Source: Spirosoma fluviale
GTDB lineage: Bacteria > Bacteroidota > Bacteroidia > Cytophagales > Cyclobacteriaceae
NCBI GenBank assembly: GCA_945872775.1
Contig: CAMCBC010000006.1
Coordinates: forward strand, 1 to 32,754
Length of the DNA stretch: 32,754 nt
Direction: 5' to 3'
Part shown: positions 1 through 7,878 of the stretch, piece by piece
Position numbering within the stretch: position 1 is the stretch's first letter
Layout: the number at the start of each line of letters is the position of its first letter
The notes under the pieces: model-generated
Seen by the model: only the letters and a program-made list of their open reading frames with translations
The model's database searches: none
Told to the model about the DNA's origin: nothing
Translations under genes and position numbers: made by a program

Positions 1-210
1 ACCTACCCCTGATTTGGCAATCACCACAGCTTGCCCTTTTAAGTTGCCCGTGTAGAAGGTAAGTCCCCCATATTGTTCTTCTTTTTTGTCCTTTAAGGAA
101 TCCAACAAAATGGCGATTTCCTGATCCAAAGCACCCAAGATGGCGGTACGTTGCGCAGTAGCGCCTAGGGAGAGAAGGAGGAAAAGGACTACTAACGAAA
201 GTGTTTTCAT
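1..210 (-). CDS. 5'-methylthioadenosine/S-adenosylhomocysteine nucleosidase-like protein with N-terminal signal peptide (partial, runs off window)
   Basis: Manual reverse translation from ATG at 208-210: MKTLSLVVLFLLLSLGATAQRTAILGALDQEIAILLDSLKDKKEEQYGGLTFYTGNLKGQAVVIAKSGVG. Matches the N-terminal MTAN pattern (IGAxxxEI...G..FYTG.L.G..VV...SGVG), preceded by a hydrophobic leader ending ATAQ. Confidence 0.8.
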   Translation of the reverse strand, partial: MKTLSLVVLFLLLSLGATAQRTAILGALDQEIAILLDSLKDKKEEQYGGLTFYTGNLKGQAVVIAKSGVG

Positions 211-1502
211 AGGGCTAAAAAGAAAATCGAAAGTAGGCTAATCCAAATTAAAATGGGGTGAATTTCTATTCTTTTTCCCGCTGCGAATTTCAAAAAGGTG
301 AAGGCGATAAAGCCAAAAGAAATGCCAATGGACAAGCTGTAGGTAAAGGGAATGAGCACAAGAGTCAAAAAGGAGGGCAGGGCTTCCTCGGGGTTTTTCC
401 AATCGATTTGCGTGAGTGGCAAGATCATAAAAGAGCCCACGAGCACCAAAGCGATGGAACTTGCAATGGATGGGATAATGGACAAAAGGGGAGAGAAAAA
501 CAAGAAGGGAAGGAAGAGCAAGCCTGCAGTGATGGCAGTAAGGCCCGTTCTGCCGCCAGCGGAGATTCCCACCGCCGACTCGATGTAGGCAGTGCCCGAA
601 CTGCTACCAACCAATCCTGCCACAAGTGTAGCTAAAGAATCCGTAAGCAGAGATTTTTGCATGTTCTGAGGGTTGCCTTCTGCATCCTTGAGACCTGAAG
701 CCTCTGCCAAGCCTACAAAGGTGCTGATTCCATCAAAAAGCAGGGTGAAGGTAAAGACAAAAATTACGGGCAGGTAACTGTAGCGAAGTGCACCTAGGAG
801 GTCCGCTTTTCCCACCAAACTGAAGTCAGGCCAGGAGAAAATTCCGGTGTAGTTGACGAGGGTGGATGCCCCTCCAGAAATAGCAGTTGCGTCACCCCAC
901 CAGCGCCCTATCGGCCAAGCGAGCAGGGTGGTAAAGGCGATGCCAAAGAGTAGTGCGCCTGGAACTTTCCGAAGGGTCAAGGCCCCAGTGAAGAGCAAGC
1001 CCGCAAGAAAGGTTAGGGTTGTCGGATCTTTGAAAGAGGCCATGCTCACCAAGGTGGCTGGGTTGGCCACAATGAAATCGGCATTCTGAAAGCCAATGAA
1101 ACAAATGAAAAGCCCAATGCCAGCAGATACAGAATGACGTAGGGAACTGGGTATGGCACGAATGATTTTTTCTCGGGTATTGAATAGGGAAAGGAGGAGA
1201 AACAACACGCCGGACCAGAAAACCGCACCCAAAGCTTCTTCAATCGTTAGTCCAAAGCCCAAGACTGCGGTGTAGGTGAAAAATGCATTGATGCCCATAC
1301 CAGGAGCTACCACGATGGGGTTTTTGGCATAAAGCCCCATCATCAAGCTGCCAAAGGAGGACACCAATACTGTAGCGGTAACGACGGCAGAGAAAGGCAT
1401 CCCTGTAGCCGAAAGTATCGCTGGATTGACGATGATGATGTAAAAACAGGCTAAAAAGGTGCTGACCCCTGCGAGAATTTCGGTTTTGGTGTTCCGCTTC
1501 AT
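207..1502 (-). CDS. NCS2 family (AzgA/PbuG-like) adenine/guanine/hypoxanthine permease
   Basis: 431 aa polytopic protein; NPAIL, PGMGINAFF and GSSSGTAYIES motifs typical of AzgA-type NCS2 permeases. Confidence 0.9.
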   Translation of the reverse strand: MKRNTKTEILAGVSTFLACFYIIIVNPAILSATGMPFSAVVTATVLVSSFGSLMMGLYAKNPIVVAPGMGINAFFTYTAVLGFGLTIEEALGAVFWSGVLFLLLSLFNTREKIIRAIPSSLRHSVSAGIGLFICFIGFQNADFIVANPATLVSMASFKDPTTLTFLAGLLFTGALTLRKVPGALLFGIAFTTLLAWPIGRWWGDATAISGGASTLVNYTGIFSWPDFSLVGKADLLGALRYSYLPVIFVFTFTLLFDGISTFVGLAEASGLKDAEGNPQNMQKSLLTDSLATLVAGLVGSSSGTAYIESAVGISAGGRTGLTAITAGLLFLPFLFFSPLLSIIPSIASSIALVLVGSFMILPLTQIDWKNPEEALPSFLTLVLIPFTYSLSIGISFGFIAFTFLKFAAGKRIEIHPILIWISLLSIFFLAL

Positions 1503-1553
1503 GGCCTCAAAATAGACAAATCCGCACTAGAATAAAAAATTTGATAAATAGGC

Positions 1554-1640
1554 TGTCAACTGTCCACCGTCCACAGTCGACAGCAAATTGTATTTATGGA
1601 CTACAATTGACTGTGGACTGTCGACCGTCAACTGTTGACA
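1554..1640. repeat. Long imperfect inverted repeat made of GTCAAC/GTCGAC/GTCCAC-type words
   Basis: Left arm 1554-1582 TGTCAACTGTCCACCGTCCACAGTCGACA pairs with 1612-1640 TGTGGACTGTCGACCGTCAACTGTTGACA (about 23 of 29 positions by eye). Inner 7-bp stem AATTGTA (1586-1592)/TACAATT (1602-1608). Confidence 0.85.
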
Positions 1641-1658
1641 AATAATTCAAAAAAACAA

Positions 1659-2462
1659 TTACTGGAAGTTAAACACAATCGTCACTCCTTTTCTTCGAAG
1701 GGAGGAGATGACATCTCGGATTTCCGGGGCTGTTTTATCAGCCACATAGAGATTATTGATGCCGTGCGAGAAGCGGATCTCAGGGGCAAACTTGAAATAC
1801 TTGAAGTAGATTTCAAATCCCATGCCTGCCTCTACCGTGAAGTCTCGTTTGGCGGTTACAATAGGATCAAGGTTGATTTCCTCTTGGGCCTTGGTATTGA
1901 ACAAGTAGCTTCCTCCGCCAATAAAGTACATGCGGGTATTGTTGAACCGCATGGAGCGGTATTTGAATACCACTGGAAGCTCCACCATGGTTGCTTCATT
2001 GACCAGTTCTTCGGTTCGGTACCCAAGACCGGGTAAGGCAGTATTGTTTGAAGTATTGGGATAGGTTGCCGATGCGCCATCAAAGTAGTTGACGTCCAAT
2101 TTGTACTCGTAAAAACCAATTTTTGGAGTAAAAATCAGGTTGACCTGGTCATGAAATCGTAAAATGCCAATAAAGCCCAAGGAAAAACCCGGCGTGAACT
2201 TGGGAAAGATGGAATGAACGGCTCCGGTGGCGGAATTTGCTGGATTGAGAAACTCAGGAGAGTAGCGAAGTTGGTAGCTCGCGGTATGTGCTCCAAGGAA
2301 GAAACCATAGGAGGTAAGCTTGTCATCCGAGCCTGAATTATTGGTGAGCCCGAAATACCCTTGCGCATTGCTTTGGGCCACTACACACAGCAGCAGGAGG
2401 CTTAGGACAATTACTTTTGCCCTACGTAGATGGAACTGATGCCAAAAGTGAGTGGTTTGCAT
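1659..2462 (-). CDS. porT: PorT family outer-membrane beta-barrel protein (type IX secretion/gliding)
   Basis: Signal peptide, beta-barrel-like composition ending in aromatic FNFQ, and position immediately downstream of ubiE, the familiar ubiE-porT neighbourhood in Bacteroidota. Confidence 0.8.
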   Translation of the reverse strand: MQTTHFWHQFHLRRAKVIVLSLLLLCVVAQSNAQGYFGLTNNSGSDDKLTSYGFFLGAHTASYQLRYSPEFLNPANSATGAVHSIFPKFTPGFSLGFIGILRFHDQVNLIFTPKIGFYEYKLDVNYFDGASATYPNTSNNTALPGLGYRTEELVNEATMVELPVVFKYRSMRFNNTRMYFIGGGSYLFNTKAQEEINLDPIVTAKRDFTVEAGMGFEIYFKYFKFAPEIRFSHGINNLYVADKTAPEIRDVISSLRRKGVTIVFNFQ

Positions 2463-3133
2463 ACGGTGCTTTGAAAGCCTACTTTTTTTAATATGGTCAG
2501 AAAATTTTCTCCATCTGGAAAGGCTTCCACTGACTCGGGAAGGTAAGTATAGGCAGAATTGTCTTTGGATACAATTTTTCCGATTTGGGGAAGAATCACA
2601 TTCGAATAAAACCCATAAGCTTGCTTCATCGGAAATGACCTGGGTTTGCTAAATTCCAAGATCACTGTTTTTCCTCCTGGCTTGAGGACACGGTACATGT
2701 CTGCCAATCCTTTTTCCAGATTTTCAAAGTTCCGAACTCCAAAGGAAACGATCACTGCATCGAATTTATTGTCTTCAAAGAGAAGTCCTTCGGAATCCCC
2801 GAGGTGCATTTCGATTTTTTCTTGAAGCCCACGCTTCACCATTTTCTTGCGGCCTTCGGAAAGCATGCCTTCGGAAATGTCCACGCCAATGATTTTGTCT
2901 GGGTTTAATGCCAATGCCTCGATGGCAAAATCACCCGTCCCGGTAGCAATATCCAGAATCAATTTCGGCGCATCTTTTTGGAGATGCTTAATGGCTTTTT
3001 TTCTCCAAATGATATCGATACCTAGACTCAATACATGGTTCAGCAAATCGTACTTCGGGCTGATGCTGTTAAACATTTCAGCTACCTGCGCTTTTTTAGG
3101 GTCTTGCTTATCTTTGTAGGGGAGGACGGTCAT
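2411..3133 (-). CDS. ubiE: Demethylmenaquinone/ubiquinone C-methyltransferase UbiE/MenG
   Basis: [29 protein letters not shown]...[14 protein letters not shown]...[15 protein letters not shown]. Start MTVLPYKDK at 3133 preferred over the longer ORF start at 3208. Confidence 0.93.
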   Translation of the reverse strand: MTVLPYKDKQDPKKAQVAEMFNSISPKYDLLNHVLSLGIDIIWRKKAIKHLQKDAPKLILDIATGTGDFAIEALALNPDKIIGVDISEGMLSEGRKKMVKRGLQEKIEMHLGDSEGLLFEDNKFDAVIVSFGVRNFENLEKGLADMYRVLKPGGKTVILEFSKPRSFPMKQAYGFYSNVILPQIGKIVSKDNSAYTYLPESVEAFPDGENFLTILKKVGFQSTVCKPLTFGISSIYVGQK

Positions 3134-3254
3134 CACGATTCTTCTTTGGTGGCACAATATTACTACACAAACCCGAGGATATGAAAATTGTTGGAGGCCT
3201 TCCGGCAAAGTGCTTCCAAAATAAAAGCCTATTTTTGTATCCTATTTAAAAGTC

Positions 3255-3866
3255 ATGATCAAAAAAGCCACCTTTTTAGTTAGCAATACTGACGTCACCA
3301 AGTGCCCAAAACCCGATCGTGCAGAGATTGCATTTATCGGACGCTCCAATGTAGGCAAGAGCTCCCTGATCAACATGCTTACCGGAGTGAAGGAGCTTGC
3401 CAAAACTTCCCAAAAGCCAGGTAAGACACAGCTGGTCAACCATTTCAACATCGATGATCGTTGGTATTTGGTGGATTTACCGGGATATGGATTTGCCAAA
3501 GTAAGCAAGGACAAGAAGGTGAAGTGGGAGAAAATGATCAGCAACTACCTGACTTCCCGTCCCAATCTTTGCGGGGTATTTGTGTTGATTGACAGCCGTT
3601 TGGAACCGCAAACCATCGATTTGGAATTTCTCAACTGGTGTGGGGAAGAAGATGTTCCGTTTGTAGTGGCTTTTACCAAAGCCGACAAGCAGTCCAAAAC
3701 TCAGACGGACAAAAACGTAAAATCATTTTTGAATAAGCTGGTTGAGATTTTTGGCGATACGCCAGATTATTTCGTGACCTCCGCAGAAAAAGGCCAAGGC
3801 AAGGACGAGGTACTGCAGTACTTGGCGGATCTGGTGTCGGAATTTGAATCCCAGCGTACAAATTGA
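3255..3866 (+). CDS. engB: Ribosome biogenesis GTP-binding protein YihA/YsxC/EngB
   Basis: IAFIGRSNVGKSSLINMLTG (G1), GKTQLVNHF, DLPGYGFAKV (G3), TKADK (G4). Confidence 0.95.
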   Translation: MIKKATFLVSNTDVTKCPKPDRAEIAFIGRSNVGKSSLINMLTGVKELAKTSQKPGKTQLVNHFNIDDRWYLVDLPGYGFAKVSKDKKVKWEKMISNYLTSRPNLCGVFVLIDSRLEPQTIDLEFLNWCGEEDVPFVVAFTKADKQSKTQTDKNVKSFLNKLVEIFGDTPDYFVTSAEKGQGKDEVLQYLADLVSEFESQRTN

Positions 3867-3876
3867 TGGATACTGC

Positions 3877-3884
3877 TATATTTG
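3877..3884 (+). promoter_or_regulatory. Candidate Bacteroidota -7 element TATATTTG
   Basis: Exact match to TAnnTTTG, 22 nt upstream of the ATG at 3906. No convincing -33 element seen. Confidence 0.4.
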
Positions 3885-3905
3885 CAGCCTGAATCCCTAA
3901 AGAAT

Positions 3906-4328
3906 ATGAATTTTAAAGACATTGCATCTGTAGCCGGAAAGCCGGGATTGTACAAAATCGTAAGCCCAACCCGCTCTGGCGTGGTGCTTGAAGCCTTTGA
4001 CGAGAAAAAAACCAAATTGGTAGCAGGCATGTCTATGCGTGTGTCGGTACTAAGTGATATTTCGATTTACACCCTCACTGAAGAAGGAGCAGAACCTTTG
4101 GAGTCGGTGATGAAAAAAATCGAATCCAACTACCAAGGGGATACGGGAGTGGATGCGAGTGCTTCTGATGCGGAGTTGCGTGCCTTCCTAAAATCAGTAT
4201 TGCCAGAATTTGATCAGGACCGCGTGTATGTGTCCGACATCAAAAAATTGAATGCCTGGTACACGATTATCCATAAAAACTGCCCTGAAGTACTTCAAGA
4301 GAGTTCATCCACTGAAAAAGAAGCCTAA
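3906..4328 (+). CDS. DUF5606-like conserved Bacteroidota protein
   Basis: MNFKDIASVAGKPGLYKIVSPTRSGVVLEAFDEKKTKLVAG...VSVLSDISIYT. Start at the second Met of the ORF track entry. Confidence 0.75.
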   Translation: MNFKDIASVAGKPGLYKIVSPTRSGVVLEAFDEKKTKLVAGMSMRVSVLSDISIYTLTEEGAEPLESVMKKIESNYQGDTGVDASASDAELRAFLKSVLPEFDQDRVYVSDIKKLNAWYTIIHKNCPEVLQESSSTEKEA

Positions 4329-4333
4329 CACCT

Positions 4334-4358
4334 AGCCCCGTATCCACGGGGCTTTTTC
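4334..4358 (+). terminator. Rho-independent terminator after the DUF5606-like gene
   Basis: AGCCCCGT (4334-4341) - TATCC-type loop - ACGGGGCT (4346-4353) followed by T run. Confidence 0.85.
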
Positions 4359-4371
4359 ATACCTTAGCGAG

Positions 4372-4686
4372 ATGTCCACCCTTGCCGAAGAAACTTTTGC
4401 CCTGGTCACCCAAGAATTGGCCCTTCCTGAAATTAAGGAGGAGTTTGACGAGCAAAAAGCGGTGGCCGTAATCACCCAGGCCCTGAGACAGCTGCTTGAC
4501 AAAAATCTGGAACGTCTCCTTCAAATTTGCTACCGGATAGACTTGTCAGAAAACACACTCAAAAAAATCCTTTCCGAATCTCCCCCTGAGCAGCTTGCCT
4601 CAGATCTGGCGCAAGCCTTGTGGGAGCGGCAGAAACAAAAAATCGTCCTCAGAAGACGCTACTCAGGCACGGAAGGCTCCGAGTAG
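4372..4686 (+). CDS. Hypothetical protein, 104 aa, helical, charged
   Basis: Open frame between a terminator and the next gene; ATG just after a TACCTTAG (-7-like) element. No family recognised. Confidence 0.6.
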   Translation: MSTLAEETFALVTQELALPEIKEEFDEQKAVAVITQALRQLLDKNLERLLQICYRIDLSENTLKKILSESPPEQLASDLAQALWERQKQKIVLRRRYSGTEGSE

Positions 4687-4745
4687 GTCAAAAGCCACTT
4701 TTTTCCTTCCGAGGGATTGCGTATGTTTCGTTCAAATCTCTTTTT

Positions 4746-5870
4746 ATGGCAAATCCCATCTGGATCATGACCTCTGCTTTTGATCAGCTATCTCTGGAGG
4801 AGACGGTTGAAAAAGCACTTCAAATAGGTGTTCAAGGACTAGATCTTTGCGTTTTCCGCAAGGATGGTACGCGAAATGATTTCGTGGCTACACACCTGGA
4901 TTACCTGAATTTTGGTCCTCAGGAAGCGCAAAGCTTGCTGCGCCAGTTTAACCAAGCATCCCTTCGCTTGTCCATCGGAGCCTTTGAAAATCTCATCGGT
5001 GGAGATCCCATCCACCGTATTCACAACCAAAATCACCTCCTCCGCCTGATCCGCATCGCCTACTTGTTGGGAGGTGATGATAACGATGTGACGGTAGGCA
5101 CCTTTGTGGGCTACAATCACGAGCTAGGGAATGAAGAGGGAGGATTTGAGAAAAATCTACTAGAATACCAACGAATTTTTGGTCCCATCATTCGCTATGC
5201 GGCAAGCCTAGGGGTGACGGTGGTCTATGAAAACTGTCCCATGGAGGGTTGGAGAAGTTCGGGATATACGGGCACCTTCAATAACCTGAGCGGGGTCTTG
5301 GCAGCGCGCAAACTGATGTACGAGCTCGTACCTGAAAAAAATCACGGAGAGATCTACGATCCCTCCCACGATGTATGGCAGCATACCGACCCTGTGTCCG
5401 TGATGCAGCATACCGACATGAGCCGTGTACGGCGAATCCATGTGAAGTCCACCCGCAATGTATCCGATCCCTTCTGGGGAAATATGTATCCCATGCAGCA
5501 AATTCGGCCCGACTGGGCAGAGAAAGTAGGGATTACTTCCAGTAAAAACCCTTGGGACAGACACCACTACGAAGCCACGCTTCCAGGATTTGGACTAGGG
5601 GATTCCATGGATTGGAGAGCCTTTGTGGGCCTTGTGCGAGCGAAAGGATTTACGGGGCCCTTCGAAATTGAAAATGAGGCGCTTCTTTCCAAGCAAACAG
5701 GCAGTATGGGTGCCATCGTCCAAGGCTGTAAAGCAGCAGTGCAGAATTTAGCACCCCTGCTTTGGGAACTGAGTGCCGAAGGTTGGACCTATCCCGAGTC
5801 AGCGTATCAGCCACTCCAGGAATTGAGGCGCAGCGATATTCCAGTGATGACCATGGATCAGCTGCAGTAA
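4746..5870 (+). CDS. Sugar phosphate isomerase/epimerase (xylose isomerase-like TIM barrel)
   Basis: MANPIWIMTSAFDQLSLEETVEKALQIGVQGLDL..., YENCPMEGW, YDPSHDVW, RIHVKSTR, FEIENE metal-ligand pattern. Start moved from 4620 to 4746. Confidence 0.8.
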   Translation: MANPIWIMTSAFDQLSLEETVEKALQIGVQGLDLCVFRKDGTRNDFVATHLDYLNFGPQEAQSLLRQFNQASLRLSIGAFENLIGGDPIHRIHNQNHLLRLIRIAYLLGGDDNDVTVGTFVGYNHELGNEEGGFEKNLLEYQRIFGPIIRYAASLGVTVVYENCPMEGWRSSGYTGTFNNLSGVLAARKLMYELVPEKNHGEIYDPSHDVWQHTDPVSVMQHTDMSRVRRIHVKSTRNVSDPFWGNMYPMQQIRPDWAEKVGITSSKNPWDRHHYEATLPGFGLGDSMDWRAFVGLVRAKGFTGPFEIENEALLSKQTGSMGAIVQGCKAAVQNLAPLLWELSAEGWTYPESAYQPLQELRRSDIPVMTMDQLQ

Positions 5871-5889
5871 ATCTCAAAAAAAGTAATGG

Positions 5890-6342
5890 TTAGCCTTGTT
5901 GCTCGTAGACGGTATCTGCGGGTAAGTTGGGCTGCTCTGCTGCTGCCACGGCCAACTGGTCACAACGCTCATTTTCGGGGTGACCTGCGTGCCCTTTAAG
6001 CCAGAAAAACTTGGGCTTAAACTTCAGGTGGAGGGGTATGTAGCGCAGCCAGAGGTCCGGATTTTTTTTGTCTTTGAACCCTTTTTTCTGCCAAGACCAA
6101 AGCCAGCCTTTTTCGATCGCATCGACTACGTACTTGCTATCCGAATAGACCTGCACGGGATATTCGGTGGTCTTGATCTCCTGGAGCGCACGGATCACGG
6201 CTAGGAGTTCCATGCGGTTGTTGGTTGTCAATCGGAAGCCTTCAGATAGCTCTTTTCGGTGCTGCCCAAACTTCAGCACTGCTCCATAGCCTCCAGGACC
6301 TGGGTTGCCTTTGGCTGCTCCATCGGTGAAAATGACAATCAT
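5890..6342 (-). CDS. rnhA: Ribonuclease HI
   Basis: IFTDGAAKGNPGPGGYGAVL, TTNNRMELLAVI, VYSDSKYVVD, LKGHAGHPENERCDQLA. Confidence 0.95.
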   Translation of the reverse strand: MIVIFTDGAAKGNPGPGGYGAVLKFGQHRKELSEGFRLTTNNRMELLAVIRALQEIKTTEYPVQVYSDSKYVVDAIEKGWLWSWQKKGFKDKKNPDLWLRYIPLHLKFKPKFFWLKGHAGHPENERCDQLAVAAAEQPNLPADTVYEQQG

Positions 6343-6379
6343 GCAACAAAGAAATCAAAAAAAGTGAAGCCTAGTTTTT

Positions 6380-6967
6380 TCATCCTCCAGCTAATGGAAA
6401 GGCGTTGGTCTTGAAGATTTTCACAGCAATCGACAAGAGAATAATTCCAAAGATTCTACGAAGCACGTCTACTCCTGTTTTTCCAAGTTTACGCTCTAGC
6501 CAATTCGTGCTTTTAAGTACGATGAACACAAAAATCAAGTTGAGCAGGATGCCTATGGCAATGTTGATCTGTTCAAACTCTGCCTTCAAGGTCAAGATAG
6601 TCGTAAGCGTACCCGCTCCGGCGATCAATGGAAATGCAATGGGTACGATGGAAGCACTGGTACTGGCAGTGGCTTCGGGGTCTGGTTTGAAGAGCTCAAT
6701 CCCCAAAATCATCTCAGCACCAAGTGCGAAAATGATCAAGGCTCCTGCGATGGCAAAGTCTTCCACACCAATGCCAAACAAATTCAGGATGGACTTTCCC
6801 ACCAATAGGAAGGTAATCATCAACACCCCTGCCACGATGGTGGCTTTCCCAGATTGAATATGGCCTACTTTTTTACGTAGGTTGATGATGATGGGAATAG
6901 ATCCCAAAATATCAATCACGGAAAATAAGATGAGGGAAACCGAAAGAATTTGTTTGAAATCTACCAT
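6380..6967 (-). CDS. MarC family integral membrane protein
   Basis: 195 aa, six-TM-like; IDILGSIPIIINLRK and FPLIAGAGTLTTIL typical of MarC/YchE family. Confidence 0.88.
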   Translation of the reverse strand: MVDFKQILSVSLILFSVIDILGSIPIIINLRKKVGHIQSGKATIVAGVLMITFLLVGKSILNLFGIGVEDFAIAGALIIFALGAEMILGIELFKPDPEATASTSASIVPIAFPLIAGAGTLTTILTLKAEFEQINIAIGILLNLIFVFIVLKSTNWLERKLGKTGVDVLRRIFGIILLSIAVKIFKTNAFPLAGG

Positions 6968-7028
6968 GACGCAAAGGTAAGAAGATTTTGTCGAGGACAG
7001 GAATCCTTTACCAATTCCACTTGTGGAT

Positions 7029-7706
7029 TTACAGCAGGTCAGCGCCGTCTTCCACCTCTTCCAAGGCTTGGCTCAGAAAGTCGATAAAGGGTTTCATCGC
7101 ATAAAACCCGTCCAAGGCGAACTTGATAAATGCTCCAGAATTGACTGCTTGATCGGAAATGGGATGGGAAACGGTAAAGCTTTTCAGTTTGAGGTAGTCA
7201 ATGTAAGGATGGCTGGCCTCGTAGTCTCTAGGGCTCGTTTTCAGTTTTTCGCCTTCGATGCCAGAAAAGAGTTTCTTGAAGGAGGGAGACTGTTCGATTT
7301 CCTGAAGTTGTGCACCACTAAAGTCGATTTCTTTACGGATTTTTTTGAGCACTTCCGCTTCGGGCATCCAGATTCCCCCTGCCAAAAATGAGTTGCCTGG
7401 CTGGATTTGTAGGTAATAGCCTGGACCAGGGGAATTCTTTCCTGTTGGAGAAAAGTAAACCCCAAAATTGGTTTTATAAGGGTTTTTGTTTGCCGAGAAG
7501 CGAACATCTCGGTTTTGTCTAAAAAGACAGTTTTTGGCTTTGAAGGCGGCCAAACTTGGTTCCAGTGCCACCATTTCCTGGAGAAGAACTTCTGCATCCT
7601 CAAGCAAGATCGCTCGAGTGCTTTGGTACCAGGATTTGTTGGCATCCATCCACTCTTTGTGGTTGTTTTGCGCAAGGGCAGCTAAGAAGTCAAGGTAAGG
7701 ACGCAT
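7029..7706 (-). CDS. DUF2461 domain-containing protein (TIGR02453 type)
   Basis: FLAALAQNNHKEWMDANKSWY...RDVRFSANKNPYKTNFGVYFSPTGK...GPGYYLQIQPGNSFLAGGIWMP. Confidence 0.88.
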   Translation of the reverse strand: MRPYLDFLAALAQNNHKEWMDANKSWYQSTRAILLEDAEVLLQEMVALEPSLAAFKAKNCLFRQNRDVRFSANKNPYKTNFGVYFSPTGKNSPGPGYYLQIQPGNSFLAGGIWMPEAEVLKKIRKEIDFSGAQLQEIEQSPSFKKLFSGIEGEKLKTSPRDYEASHPYIDYLKLKSFTVSHPISDQAVNSGAFIKFALDGFYAMKPFIDFLSQALEEVEDGADLL

Positions 7707-7786
7707 GGCGATTGGTAAGGATAGGATTCAGGTTCTGAAGTCTTAACTCAAAAAGTGAGGTGGAGTTTAAATAAACTTGATTAGCT

Positions 7787-7818
7787 AACCTTTGCTGTTT
7801 TTTCAAACAGCGAAGGTT
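7787..7818. repeat. Inverted repeat AACCTTTGCTGTTT / AAACAGCGAAGGTT
   Basis: 14-nt arms at 7787-7800 and 7805-7818, one mismatch, loop TTTC. Confidence 0.85.
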
Positions 7819-7840
7819 TAGTTTTAACAACTGTTGTCTA

Positions 7841-7871
7841 GACCTTCGAGGTCTGAAAGACCTCAAAGGTC
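7841..7871. repeat. Inverted repeat GACCTTCGAGGTC / GACCTCAAAGGTC
   Basis: 13-nt arms at 7841-7853 and 7859-7871, one mismatch, loop TGAAA. Lies 7 bp from the 3' end of murF. Confidence 0.85.
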
Positions 7872-7878
7872 GGGCCCA

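Noticed and set aside
258-1104. Plus- and minus-strand ORFs overlapping the permease gene (258..635, 352..588, 853..1089, 425..625, 892..1104)
   Set aside because: Alternative-frame shadows of a well-supported NCS2 permease; no recognisable protein features.
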